Part shown: piece after piece, positions 35,368 to 44,581 of the stretch
How the letters are laid out: each line of letters starts with the position of its first letter
How positions within the stretch are numbered: the first letter of the stretch is position 1
Source: Streptomyces sp. 11x1
GTDB lineage: Bacteria; Actinomycetota; Actinomycetes; Streptomycetales; Streptomycetaceae
Assembly (NCBI RefSeq): GCF_032598905.1
Contig: NZ_CP122458.1
Coordinates: 7,651,001 to 7,715,000, forward strand
Reading direction: 5' to 3'
DNA: 64,000 bases
The notes under the pieces: generated by a model
Told to the model about the DNA's origin: nothing
Seen by the model: only the letters and a program-made list of their open reading frames with translations
Databases searched by the model: none
Translations under genes and position numbers: made by a program

Positions 35368-36471
35368 ATGGCCGACCGATACGAACTCAGGCTCCCGGCG
35401 CTCGAGATCCGCCAGGGCGACAGAAAGATCTACTGCTTCGCCGTCGACGGCAAGAAACTTCACAGCTTCGCCGCGGTCTCCCGTGTGCGCCGCGACGGCG
35501 ACAGCAACCTCCAGGGCTACCAGCGCCCCGAGGTCCTCAGCCACATCCGCGGCATCCGCCGCTACCTCGAGTCCGACAACGCCATGCTCCCGAACGCCCT
35601 GGTCCTGGCCTTCGACGAAAGCGTCAGGTTCGAGAGTGGGGCGCGGCGGGCCGCCGGCGTCGACTATTCCGTCCCCGGCGAGTTGGTGATCCCTGTCGAC
35701 GAGTCCCTTACCGATGAGGACAAGCCCGCCCTGATCGTCGACGGCCAGCAGCGCAGCGCCGCCATCCGCGACGCTGACCTGGTCGAATTCCCCGTCGCCG
35801 CCGTCGGGTTCATCGCCGACAACCACGACGATCAGCGCTCCCAGTTCATCCTGGTCAACTCCACCAAGCCGCTACCCAAGGGCCTCATCCACGAACTTCT
35901 GCCCGAGACCAGCGGCCACCTCCCGCCCACCTATGCCCGCAAGCGCCTGCCCGCCCAGTTGATGACCCGCCTCAACACTGACGGCCACGGCCCCTTCTAC
36001 GGCCGCATCGCCAGCCCCACCTCACCCGACGGCAACATCAAAGACACTGCCGTTCTCCGCATGCTGGAGCACAGCCTCTTCGAGGGCGCTCTCTACCAGT
36101 ACCGCAACCCCGAAGACGGCTCCGGCGACGTCGACCGCATGCTGCTGCACCTGCGCTCCTTCTGGACCATCGTCAAGGACACCTTCAGCGACGCCTGGAA
36201 ACTCCCGCCTCGCCAGTCCCGCCTCACCCACGGCGCCGGCATCCAGGCCATGGGCTTCGTTATGGACAGCCTCACCGACGGCCTGCCTGCCGAAGACGTC
36301 GACTGCGACGCAGTGCGCAACGCCGTCCTGGGCCTGATGCCGATCACCGCCTGGACCTCCGGCATGTGGCGCTTCGCCGACGGCGAGCAGCGCCGCTGGA
36401 ACGGCCTGCAGAACACCCCCAACGACGTCCGCCTCCTGACCGACCTACTGGTTCGCGCCGTACACAGCTGA
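35368..36471 (+). CDS. Second DGQHR-domain protein (DpdB paralogue)
   Basis: A 367-residue paralogue of the DpdB protein encoded upstream. Shared landmarks are YQRP (51-54), VDGQQR (124-129) and a C-terminal DAWKLP...RLTHGAGI segment matching DAWGLP...RLMHGVGI. The ATG at 35368 has GGAG five bases upstream; an open frame continues to 35212 inside dpdA. It lies 38 bases after dpdA and just before strong hairpins, so it closes the modification operon. Two DGQHR proteins may act as a heteromer or split DNA recognition and ATP-dependent activation. Which role belongs to which is unknown. Confidence 0.85.
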   Translation: MADRYELRLPALEIRQGDRKIYCFAVDGKKLHSFAAVSRVRRDGDSNLQGYQRPEVLSHIRGIRRYLESDNAMLPNALVLAFDESVRFESGARRAAGVDYSVPGELVIPVDESLTDEDKPALIVDGQQRSAAIRDADLVEFPVAAVGFIADNHDDQRSQFILVNSTKPLPKGLIHELLPETSGHLPPTYARKRLPAQLMTRLNTDGHGPFYGRIASPTSPDGNIKDTAVLRMLEHSLFEGALYQYRNPEDGSGDVDRMLLHLRSFWTIVKDTFSDAWKLPPRQSRLTHGAGIQAMGFVMDSLTDGLPAEDVDCDAVRNAVLGLMPITAWTSGMWRFADGEQRRWNGLQNTPNDVRLLTDLLVRAVHS

Positions 36472-36480
36472 CCTGACCGT

Positions 36481-36549
36481 TCGCGGTGCCCCAGCTCCGG
36501 GGCACCGCGAATGACGGCAATTCGCCCGCCGCCGGCATCCGGTGGCGGG
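36481..36549 (+). terminator. Tandem hairpin terminators of dpd modification operon
   Basis: The first hairpin has a perfect 12-bp stem (36481-36492 with 36499-36510, left arm TCGCGGTGCCCC) and a 6-base loop, ten bases after the stop codon. A second stem of about ten pairs with one G-U follows at about 36523-36549 (GCCCGCCGCC paired with GGTGGCGGGC). Together they should block read-through into the restriction operon. Confidence 0.8.
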
Positions 36550-37246
36550 CAAATCCGTTTTCAGGGCTGCAGCAGCCGGCTGCACGTGCGGTGCTGCCGC
36601 CGGCGCTCCACCGTCGTACACCAGCCCATGAGGATGCCGACTGACCCCGGTGAGTGTCGGCCCGGGCCGCTCGCGGGACCGAGGCCCTGGTTGCTGGTGT
36701 TGATGAACCTGCGGCAGTACTCGGTAACAGTCGTCAACCCGATGACGGGCAGCGGGGTCACTCGAACGTAGCCGCCGGCCGGTTGACACCTCGTCTCGCC
36801 ACGCTTGCATCTATCCGTGCGGCAGGTCCTGCGCCGCTCCTTCTCCTTCCGGTCCCGTCAGGCGGGGCAGGTTAGGTCTCCTCCTCGGCCCGCAGCGCCT
36901 GCAGCGTCCTGGCACCGCGGGCATCGCGGTGTTCCCGCAGCGTCAGGTACTGATCGCTTGTGCTCGGTCTTGACCGGACCGACTGCATGGGTTATGAAGC
37001 TAAATGATCATCTTTATTGTGATCCCATACCCGGTGTCCCGGCGGGGTGGCGTGGAAGGGTGGTGGGGCGGCGGCAGGACGGTGCCGGACGGAGTGGTGA
37101 CGGGCCGCCCGGGTTGCGGCTTCGGTGCGGTGACCTAGCGTCGACGAATCGTGATCGCCCAAGATTGTCCACCTGGCGGGGGCGTTGTCGGTGGTGCGGT
37201 TTACGCTTCAACCGGCTGGATGTGAGCATCTTGTGAAGGAAGTGCA
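36511..37246. other. Long intergenic region before the dpd restriction operon
   Basis: About 740 bases separate the modification and restriction operons. Apart from the second hairpin, no convincing gene was found. A short minus-strand stretch (about 36868-36950) reads like the end of a protein (REHRDARGARTLQALRAEEE), possibly a relic. An AT-rich island at about 36988-37025 follows a promoter-like sequence and is the probable control region of the restriction genes. Confidence 0.45.
36970..36998 (+). promoter_or_regulatory. Candidate promoter of the dpd restriction operon
   Basis: TTGACC (36970-36975), 17 bases and TATGAA (36993-36998) fit the vegetative consensus and sit at the edge of the only AT-rich island in the region. 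The start site would be near 37005, leaving a leader of about 240 bases before the first ORF. Assigned by eye. Confidence 0.4.
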
Positions 37247-37606
37247 ATGTCGGGGCTGAGGGTGGGGGATTTCATCCGCTTTGCCAGCTGTTCGGCGTGC
37301 GAGTGCGACGCAATGCCCGAGGGGGAGAAGGTCATATTCATCCGCTTTGAGGTGATGGCGGAATATCTGAGGCGGTGGCGGCACGCGGTTTTCTATGGGG
37401 GATTGGCGGTGCAGAGCCGCCGCATGCCGCTGTGCCCGGAGGCGCCATTGTGTGCCGCGTCAGGCGGCAGGCTGCACGGCAGGGTCGGCCCGTGCTCAAC
37501 GGCCCTGCCGTCGCGGTCCGCAGGCAGCACCCTGAGCCTCTGGGGTCGAGCTTACCTGCCGGTACTGTCGCTCTGCATCGCCGACCGGGAAGGGGCTGCG
37601 GCATGA
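37247..37606 (+). CDS. Small Cys-containing ORF coupled to dpdE
   Basis: A 119-codon frame with a strong ribosome binding site (GAAGGAAG) four bases before its ATG. Its TGA overlaps the dpdE start as ATGA, which argues that it is translated. The first 60 residues look protein-like: GLRVGDFIRF, then a Cys-rich CSACECD segment and an alternating hydrophobic stretch. The rest has low structural content and could be non-coding. No family recognised. It may be a leader protein that couples or tunes dpdE expression, or a chance frame. Confidence 0.45.
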   Translation: MSGLRVGDFIRFASCSACECDAMPEGEKVIFIRFEVMAEYLRRWRHAVFYGGLAVQSRRMPLCPEAPLCAASGGRLHGRVGPCSTALPSRSAGSTLSLWGRAYLPVLSLCIADREGAAA

Positions 37607-40600
37607 CGGACGAACCTGCCGCGTGCCCTCGGTGCGGCGCCAAAATGGTCATGCAATTCGCATCGCGGGGACCTAACGCAGGCAACTGCTTCTGGGGCTG
37701 TTCGCGGTTCCCGGCGTGCCGTGGATCACGGGCCATCGACGGCGGCGCGGGCAAGGCGGCGCCGGCCCGGCCCCGCACGCCGAAGGTGAGCCGTCCGATG
37801 CTCAGCAGCGATACCTCCCGCGGCCTGTCGCTGCGCCGGGGCGACCTGTTGGTATCCAGTGCCAACATGCTCGGGGCCGGGAAACTCGTAGGCAAGGACG
37901 GCGATGGCCTGGTCCTTGAGTACTTCGACACCCCCGGACAGCATGCGGGTGAGCGCCGTCGTCACACCGTCCCCAGGGAGGGGCTCGGGCGGCTCACCCT
38001 GACCCCAGAGATGCGGGTGTTCTGGCTGAAGGGCGCCACGTGGCGTTCAGGGCGTGTCATCGAGACCACGGCTCAGCGGGACATCTACGTGCGGGCGCGC
38101 AACTGGGAGGGATACCTCCCTGAAGAGGACCTGTATGTCCGCTGGGCACAGCCGCTGACCGACCCCGTCGGCTTTGCCGGCGCCGGACTGATGGAATCGC
38201 CTCTGCTGGCCGACATGCGGCGCCCCTTCCTGCAGAGCACCCTGACGCAGCGTTCGGCGGCCCATGGTATGCGCGGAGCACTCTCGAGTGGTATCGAGTT
38301 GTATGAGCACCAGGTGGAGACCGTGTGGCGCGTGCTGCAGGACCCGGTGCAGCGCTACCTCCTAGCAGATGAAGTCGGTCTCGGCAAGACGATCGAGGCC
38401 GGCCTTATCATCCGGGAACTCCTGCTGGACCAGTCCGACCTCACCGTGCAGCTGATTCTCCCGCCGTTCCTCGTGGAGCAGTGGCGCCGCGAACTGTCGG
38501 GCAAGTTCCGCACGGGTGACTTCCCGGGCGCCCGCATCGTGTACTCCCGCGATGACGCACCCGACACGTGGGAACCGGCTGATCTCGTCGTGGTCGACGA
38601 GGCGCACAATCTGGCCCGCCTCGCGTACAGCGAGCAGCCCGAACTGTCCAGCCGCTACGCGCGCCTTGCTGAGGTTGCCACAGCCAGCCCGCGCCTGCTG
38701 CTGCTGTCGGCGACGCCGGCGCTGCACAACGAACGCGCCTTCCTGGCCATGCTCAAACTGCTCGACCCAGCCGTCTACCGGGATACGACGGCCGAGGACC
38801 TGCGCCAGCGTATGGAGGCGCGTTCGGGGCTGGGCCGACTGTTCCTTGGACTCCAGCCCCACTTTCCTGGCGTTCTGCTGAACAAGCGCCTCACTGAGAT
38901 CGGTGCCACGTTTCCTGAAGACGCTGAAGTCGCCGCCTTGATCAGTGAGGTCAGGCAGGCAGTCGGAGGACCGGACCGGCATGCACTGGCCGGCGCGATC
39001 GGCTCGCTGCGCACCTATGTCTCCGAGGTGTACCGGGTCCACCGGCGGATGCTGCGTACCCGCCGTACCGCTGCGCTGCACGAGTCGTACAGGGTCACCG
39101 GGCGTTTGCGCCCCCAGCAGGTTGTTCTTCCCTCGTCCGCGTTTGCCGGCCTTGCCTCCCTCCTGGACAACTGGCGCCAGGAGGCTCTTGCTGCTTGTGA
39201 GTTCGACAGGGAAGCCCGCCGAGAGGCAGCGTCCGCCTTCGCGACGGCAGTCGCGTTGTCTTTGGACCCGGATGCCCTGCGCGCGTGGACGCAGTCTCGG
39301 GCGGCAGCCGCACAAGGCGAGCAGGAAGCGCTCGACCGCATCGAGAGCGACCTGCGGTTCGTCAGCCGCCGCCGCGACATCGCACGCCCGCTGGCCGATG
39401 CACTGACCTATCTGTTCAAAACACGTGAACGGGTGGTCGTCTTCTGCCCGACACCGCAACTGGCAGGGGAGTTGGCCGGCGCATTCAGGGAACTGCTTCC
39501 GGAGACTGTCTACCAGCACCTGGCGAGCGACTCGCCCGCAGTGTCCGAGCAGGCGGTGCGGACTTTTGAGCAGAGCCGGACGGCAGCCGTCCTCGTTGCT
39601 GACCACTCAGCGGAAGAAGGACGAAACCTCCAGTTCGCCGATCTCCTCATACACGTGGGCCTGCCGCCCGGGGCAAACCGTCTCGAGCAGCGTATCGGCC
39701 GATGCGACCGCTGGGACGCGCATCGCGAAGGCGGCGCCTGGCGCTCTTACTGGGTGGCGGAGACGGACGACACGCATTCGTTTGCTGCAGCGTGGATGCG
39801 CATCCTCAGCGAAGGGTTCGCCGTCTTCGACAAGTCCGTAGCCAGCCTGCAGCACGCGGTGGACGCCGCCACAGACACTGCCTGGGACATGCTGTTCGAG
39901 CACGGTGTTGAGGTGGCACCCGAGGCCATCCGCACGGTCCGCACCATGCTCGAGGACGAGGTCAAGCGCGTACAGGAACAGGACGCTCTGGACAGCATCG
40001 AAGCACCTGCTGATGAGCGCTCCGTGTACGGCCGGATGATGGCCTCGGAGAGCGAGGCAGCCTCGTTTGCCGACGTTACAGATGCGCTGCTGTCCGCGCG
40101 GCGGGAGGCGGGGAACCTTCGGTTCGCACCCGCCGGCGACCCCGCCCATGCGATCGGCAGCTACGAACCCGTCAGCCGGCCGACCGCCGGACAGGTTCAA
40201 ATCCCGCTGGTACCCGCTGCGAGACTGCAGCGTGACTTTGTGCCGCTTGCAGGACACCGCGGCACCTTCGTGCGCAAAGTGGCCGTCGAGCACGAAGACG
40301 TCCGCCTCTACCGCTACGGCGATCAGTTCATCGATGCCGTGTCCGACTTCCTGTGGAACGACGACCGGGGGAGAGCCTTCGGCATGTGGCGGTGGATCCC
40401 CGCCTGGCCCTACGCAGAGCGCTTCGCCTACCGCTTCGACTACGCCGTCGAAGCGCAACCGCTGCAGGCCAGCCCGGAAAGCGACCTACTCGACCAGTTG
40501 GCTGCAGCCTGGAGTAGCGACCTGGTGGACCTGCCGTCGCTGCGACGCCGGGCCGACGCGCTTTTCCCGCCGCTCATCGTGACTGTGTGGACAGACGCAG

Positions 40601-41055
40601 ACGGCACACCGATCACCGACGAGCGCCATCTCGACGCCCTGCAGGCGCGCTATGCAAAGCCCGCACCCGGGCAGCTTGGAGGCGACTACGCACTCAACTC
40701 AGAGCGCATCAAACACGCATACGAACTCATTCCGGCCAGCCAATGGGGGGCGCGCTGGCGTGCTGCTGAGCACAGTGCTCAGCACCTGGCCCACAACGAC
40801 GACGCCGTAAGCGAGACCCGCACACGGGCCCTGGCCCTCGCCGAGACCGATATAGCCACCCGACTACGGCAGTTGCGACTGCGTGCCGCGCGGTCAGAGG
40901 GAAACGAGCGCGCTGAACTGGAGGAAGAAGTGGAAACGGAAGCGCTGGCGGGGCAGGAGTTGATGACAGCGCTCCAAACGCCTTCGCTCCGCCTGGACAG
41001 CACCGGTGTGGTCGTGATCTCGGGCCGCAGCCTGGAGCAGGACGGTCGCGCGTGA
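37603..41055 (+). CDS. dpdE: SNF2-type helicase DpdE with N-terminal zinc ribbon
   Basis: A 1150-residue protein; start ATG at 37603 with GAAGGGG upstream. Residues 8-38 form a topoisomerase-type C4 zinc ribbon (CPRCGAKM ... WGCSRFPACRG). The SF2/SNF2 core follows: Walker A DEVGLGKT at about 256-264, DEAH at about 331-334, and the C-terminal helicase half with LEQRIGRCDRW near 693-703. A long helical tail includes a Glu-rich coiled-coil-like segment near residues 1090-1120. DpdE belongs to the restriction part of the Dpd system, which attacks DNA lacking the deazaguanine. First large gene of the operon; overlaps dpdF (GTGA). Confidence 0.9.
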   Translation: MTDEPAACPRCGAKMVMQFASRGPNAGNCFWGCSRFPACRGSRAIDGGAGKAAPARPRTPKVSRPMLSSDTSRGLSLRRGDLLVSSANMLGAGKLVGKDGDGLVLEYFDTPGQHAGERRRHTVPREGLGRLTLTPEMRVFWLKGATWRSGRVIETTAQRDIYVRARNWEGYLPEEDLYVRWAQPLTDPVGFAGAGLMESPLLADMRRPFLQSTLTQRSAAHGMRGALSSGIELYEHQVETVWRVLQDPVQRYLLADEVGLGKTIEAGLIIRELLLDQSDLTVQLILPPFLVEQWRRELSGKFRTGDFPGARIVYSRDDAPDTWEPADLVVVDEAHNLARLAYSEQPELSSRYARLAEVATASPRLLLLSATPALHNERAFLAMLKLLDPAVYRDTTAEDLRQRMEARSGLGRLFLGLQPHFPGVLLNKRLTEIGATFPEDAEVAALISEVRQAVGGPDRHALAGAIGSLRTYVSEVYRVHRRMLRTRRTAALHESYRVTGRLRPQQVVLPSSAFAGLASLLDNWRQEALAACEFDREARREAASAFATAVALSLDPDALRAWTQSRAAAAQGEQEALDRIESDLRFVSRRRDIARPLADALTYLFKTRERVVVFCPTPQLAGELAGAFRELLPETVYQHLASDSPAVSEQAVRTFEQSRTAAVLVADHSAEEGRNLQFADLLIHVGLPPGANRLEQRIGRCDRWDAHREGGAWRSYWVAETDDTHSFAAAWMRILSEGFAVFDKSVASLQHAVDAATDTAWDMLFEHGVEVAPEAIRTVRTMLEDEVKRVQEQDALDSIEAPADERSVYGRMMASESEAASFADVTDALLSARREAGNLRFAPAGDPAHAIGSYEPVSRPTAGQVQIPLVPAARLQRDFVPLAGHRGTFVRKVAVEHEDVRLYRYGDQFIDAVSDFLWNDDRGRAFGMWRWIPAWPYAERFAYRFDYAVEAQPLQASPESDLLDQLAAAWSSDLVDLPSLRRRADALFPPLIVTVWTDADGTPITDERHLDALQARYAKPAPGQLGGDYALNSERIKHAYELIPASQWGARWRAAEHSAQHLAHNDDAVSETRTRALALAETDIATRLRQLRLRAARSEGNERAELEEEVETEALAGQELMTALQTPSLRLDSTGVVVISGRSLEQDGRA

Positions 41056-43658
41056 CCGCTCAACTTGACATCGTTCAGCGCATTGTTTTGGGAAGGGAGG
41101 CATCGGCGGATCAGCTCACTGGCCCCCATCGGCGCTTCGCCGACGCCTGGCGCTCCGGCCTTGCCGGGCCCGCCCTCAGCGGCGACATTGCCGCTCTGCT
41201 GGCTCAGATGCTTCGCCATCAAGCGGGCGTGACGGGCCAGCGCCACCACGAACTGGAGATCAACCTCCACGAACGCGGAATCGACCTGCAGGCGCTCAAG
41301 CGAGCGCACCTGCGTGTCGAACGGTTCGGCGCCACACGGCACACCGTGCGGCTCGGCGACGCCTGGACGCCTGACTGGCTCCACGGCGACCCCCGCTGGA
41401 TCGATCTCGCCTGCGCAAGCCCCGGGCCGTTCGTAGGCACCGACAACACGACGGTGGAGACCAGCGCTCGCCCGAACAGCCCGGTGCCAGTCGATCCAGC
41501 CCTGCACGCGATCGCTCCCGACATCGACCGCTACCGCTCACGCAGCCAAGCCAGCGCAGTTCGGACGGCCTGCTTGGCCGATCCGGCCTCCACCCTGCAT
41601 GTCGTCCTGCCCACCGGCACGGGCAAATCTCTCGTCGGTCTGGCCCCTGGGCTGCTTCGTGCACGCGGAACCACCATCGTGGTGCTGCCCACCATCGCCT
41701 TGGCGCTCGACCAGGAACGCCACCTGCGCAAACGTTTCCCGACGTCCGTGCTCCCTCGCGAATTGGCCTATCACAGTGGCCGCCTCAGCGAGGAACGCGC
41801 AGCCATCAAGGAACGCCTGCGCGAGGGAACTCAGCGGATCCTTCTCACGTCACCCGAAGCCCTCGTACGCGGATTCACCGCGACGCTGCGCACCCTTGCG
41901 ACGTCCGGCCAACTCACCAACCTGGTCATCGACGAGGCGCACTTGGTGCGCCTGTGGGGCTTGAGCTTTCGTCCCGAGTTCCAGATCGTCGCCTCGCTCG
42001 TGGGCGAACTGCGAGAACTCGCCACCGGGGCCGGGCACCCCCCGCCGCGTGTCACACTTTTGTCCGCAACGCTGTCGGCGCCCAGCCTCCAACTCAACGA
42101 TCAACTCTTCGCAGGCAGCGCCGAGTCACTGTTCGTCGGGTCGACGTTCCTGCGCTCCGAACTGCGGTACTTCCTGGGCGCCACCACGTTTTCCGGCGTC
42201 CGGATCGAACGCCTCATTGAAGCGATGCACCACCTCCCGCGGCCGGCGATCATCTACACCACTAAGAAGGAGCCCGCCAGGATCATCGCTGAGCGTCTGC
42301 GGGCCGCCGGGTTTGCTCGCACCGCCGTTTTCCACGGAGACCTCGGTTCTGCCGAGCGTCTTGACATCATGCATGGATGGTCCGGCGACGACGGGCCGAC
42401 CACGACCGACATCGTGGTCGGCACCAGCGCCTTCGGTCTGGGGGTAGACCAGAGCGATGTACGTACCGTGGTGCATGCGTGCGTCCCGGCTTCGGTCGAC
42501 CGCTTCTACCAAGAAGTCGGCCGCGCGGGACGCGACGGCCACGCGGCGCTGTCGGTCTGGCTTCCTGCCGTGCCTGACGCGGCCGAAGGCCAGCAAGTCG
42601 AAAACGCGACCGTGATCGGGAACACCAAGGCGTGGAACCGATGGGAAGCCATGCGCGATCACTGCCTCCCTCCGCCGCAGGAGGGCAAGGGCCTGATCCT
42701 GGACACCACAGTCGTACCCGGGCACGGCGAAGAGCCCTCGGACGCCAACCAACTGTGGAACCGCAACACGCTCGTCCTCATGGAACGCGCCAACCTCATC
42801 ACCATCGAGAGGCCGGACCCGCCGGTAGTCGAACGCATACCCGGCGAGTCCGAGCAGGCGTGGCGAGCACGGTTCAGCAAGGAGTGGACTGCCTTCGTAA
42901 GCCACGTTCCTGTACGGCTCAGATCGCACGTGGCCAACCTGGACCGGCAAACCCTCGAGGCTGCCTTGCAGCGGACCCGCGCGGATATCAAGAACGCCGA
43001 AGCCGCCTCAACGGCGCGCATCACCCGCCTGCTGGCAAGAAGAGAATGCTGGGGACGCGTACTGAGCGAGGAGTACACCTACACGGACGTAGGTGCGATG
43101 CGGGCCAGCCAGAACGTGGCGCCCGCGTGCTCCGGATGCCCCGCAGAGGCCCACGTGCACCAGCCCGTTTTGCACACCGCGCGCCCGCTCGTCGGGGAAG
43201 CGCTCATGCCCGACCTCGGCAGAAGCCCCAGCACCGCCCTGGCGAACCTGGCCGCCGGCCACCGCAGCATCGTGGTCACCTACCCCAACGGACGTCTCAG
43301 AACAGCCCTGAGTAACCTCATCCAGTCATGCGTCACCAACGGCGTACGCGGCATTGCCGCCTCGGCCTCGCTGCTCGGGCTCCCGGCCATCCGTACGGCC
43401 TCGCGGTTCGCCGACGAGGGCATGGTTGCCGTGGACCCCCTGCGGACCGGCGGGGTACCTGCGCGCCTTTCGGTGCCGAGTCTGATCCTGATGGACCACG
43501 GGGAGACGCCGCCCATCTCATGGCTCGCCCCCACCAGTGGACCACTTCGCGTCGTAGTCGTCCCGGAAGACATGCCCGACCCGGCCTATCCAGATGCACT
43601 CATCAAGAGCATCCGCAGCCCTCACTGGACCATTGACGACTTCCTCAGGAGACTCTGA
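41052..43658 (+). CDS. dpdF: RecQ-like helicase DpdF
   Basis: An 868-residue SF2 helicase. Walker A PTGTGKS near 187-193, DEAH-like IDEAH near 292-296, and motif VI EVGRAGRDGH near 485-494 match RecQ-family helicases. A C-terminal Cys group (CSGCPAEAH, about 696 onward) recalls the zinc-binding region of RecQ. The GTG start overlaps the dpdE stop and the stop overlaps the dpdG start by one base. Likely unwinds or translocates along target DNA in the restriction complex. Confidence 0.9.
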   Translation: MTAQLDIVQRIVLGREASADQLTGPHRRFADAWRSGLAGPALSGDIAALLAQMLRHQAGVTGQRHHELEINLHERGIDLQALKRAHLRVERFGATRHTVRLGDAWTPDWLHGDPRWIDLACASPGPFVGTDNTTVETSARPNSPVPVDPALHAIAPDIDRYRSRSQASAVRTACLADPASTLHVVLPTGTGKSLVGLAPGLLRARGTTIVVLPTIALALDQERHLRKRFPTSVLPRELAYHSGRLSEERAAIKERLREGTQRILLTSPEALVRGFTATLRTLATSGQLTNLVIDEAHLVRLWGLSFRPEFQIVASLVGELRELATGAGHPPPRVTLLSATLSAPSLQLNDQLFAGSAESLFVGSTFLRSELRYFLGATTFSGVRIERLIEAMHHLPRPAIIYTTKKEPARIIAERLRAAGFARTAVFHGDLGSAERLDIMHGWSGDDGPTTTDIVVGTSAFGLGVDQSDVRTVVHACVPASVDRFYQEVGRAGRDGHAALSVWLPAVPDAAEGQQVENATVIGNTKAWNRWEAMRDHCLPPPQEGKGLILDTTVVPGHGEEPSDANQLWNRNTLVLMERANLITIERPDPPVVERIPGESEQAWRARFSKEWTAFVSHVPVRLRSHVANLDRQTLEAALQRTRADIKNAEAASTARITRLLARRECWGRVLSEEYTYTDVGAMRASQNVAPACSGCPAEAHVHQPVLHTARPLVGEALMPDLGRSPSTALANLAAGHRSIVVTYPNGRLRTALSNLIQSCVTNGVRGIAASASLLGLPAIRTASRFADEGMVAVDPLRTGGVPARLSVPSLILMDHGETPPISWLAPTSGPLRVVVVPEDMPDPAYPDALIKSIRSPHWTIDDFLRRL

Positions 43659-44581
43659 TGGCTGTCTTGAACCCCCCGCGAAGCCTTCCGGCCCTTGGCC
43701 GCGCCATCATCAACTTCCTCACCGGATCCCGACGGGCCTGGACCGAGGAAGAGCTGATCGAGGCGTTCAGACCGCCGGGCCTGAACGAGGACAGCTCCTC
43801 TTTTGAAGGCGTCGCGCACACCCTCTACACCTTCCGGTCGATCGGGATGCTCTGCAGTGACACGGACGGTGTGATCACCGTGAGCGACAGCGTCGCTGTC
43901 CGGGGAGGCACACTGTCGCCTGTGGCGTTCCGCCGCGCGCTTCAAAGGCATGCCCTCGATCTGGACCGCGACGGTGACCCGTGGCAGACGGGCCCGGGGG
44001 AGAGCCTCACCGGTGGGGCGCGTGATCTGCTGAGGGCGATGTCGTGGTTCCTTGCGCAGGATGCGCTCGGGCGTCCCCTGGCGTGGACCAGCGGCGTTCA
44101 GGCCCTCCAGCAGGCGCAGTTCCCGGACCTGGACAATGACACCTGGGGCATCACCAACGACACGCGATGGGGTGCAGTCACCCGATGGGGACCGGCACTT
44201 GGCCTCACGGCGCCTTCGCTTGTGCAAGCCAGATCGGGACTTGTGCCCCTCCCCGTCGTGGCGATCAACGACGTCTTGGACGAACTGCCTGCCGGACAGG
44301 TGCCCATCGGTGACTTCCTGGGCCAGCTGGCGACCAAACTGCCTGTGCTGCATGGCGGTCTGGTCCGCGCCTCCCTCGTGGCGTCCCTTCCCGACGGAGA
44401 CCCTGACCCGGGCATCGCGCAAGATTGCGCCGACAGTTCGGTAGGTCAGGCACTGCGCATCCTGCAGGACCGCGGCCGGCTTGTCTTCGACACCCTGCCG
44501 GACGCCGACGGCATTCGGCTGTCGCGATTCGACAGCCAACGTCAAACGCACGTCACGCTGGTTCAAGGAGGAAAGCGATGA
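43658..44581 (+). CDS. dpdG: Dpd system protein DpdG
   Basis: A 307-residue soluble protein with no catalytic motif. The N-terminal 90 residues look like a winged helix-turn-helix (ALGRAIINFLTGSRRAW, then LYTFRSIGML). The C-terminal part contains a second helix-turn-helix-like stretch and a short strand pair. Its identity comes from its fixed place between the RecQ-like and ATPase genes of dpd clusters, and I infer a DNA-binding or adaptor role. Coupled to both neighbours by overlapping start and stop codons. Confidence 0.75.
   Translation: MAVLNPPRSLPALGRAIINFLTGSRRAWTEEELIEAFRPPGLNEDSSSFEGVAHTLYTFRSIGMLCSDTDGVITVSDSVAVRGGTLSPVAFRRALQRHALDLDRDGDPWQTGPGESLTGGARDLLRAMSWFLAQDALGRPLAWTSGVQALQQAQFPDLDNDTWGITNDTRWGAVTRWGPALGLTAPSLVQARSGLVPLPVVAINDVLDELPAGQVPIGDFLGQLATKLPVLHGGLVRASLVASLPDGDPDPGIAQDCADSSVGQALRILQDRGRLVFDTLPDADGIRLSRFDSQRQTHVTLVQGGKR

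Noticed and set aside
36511..36771. 86-codon ORF in the gap before dpdE
   Set aside because: It starts inside the terminator hairpins, has no ribosome binding site and no protein-like composition.
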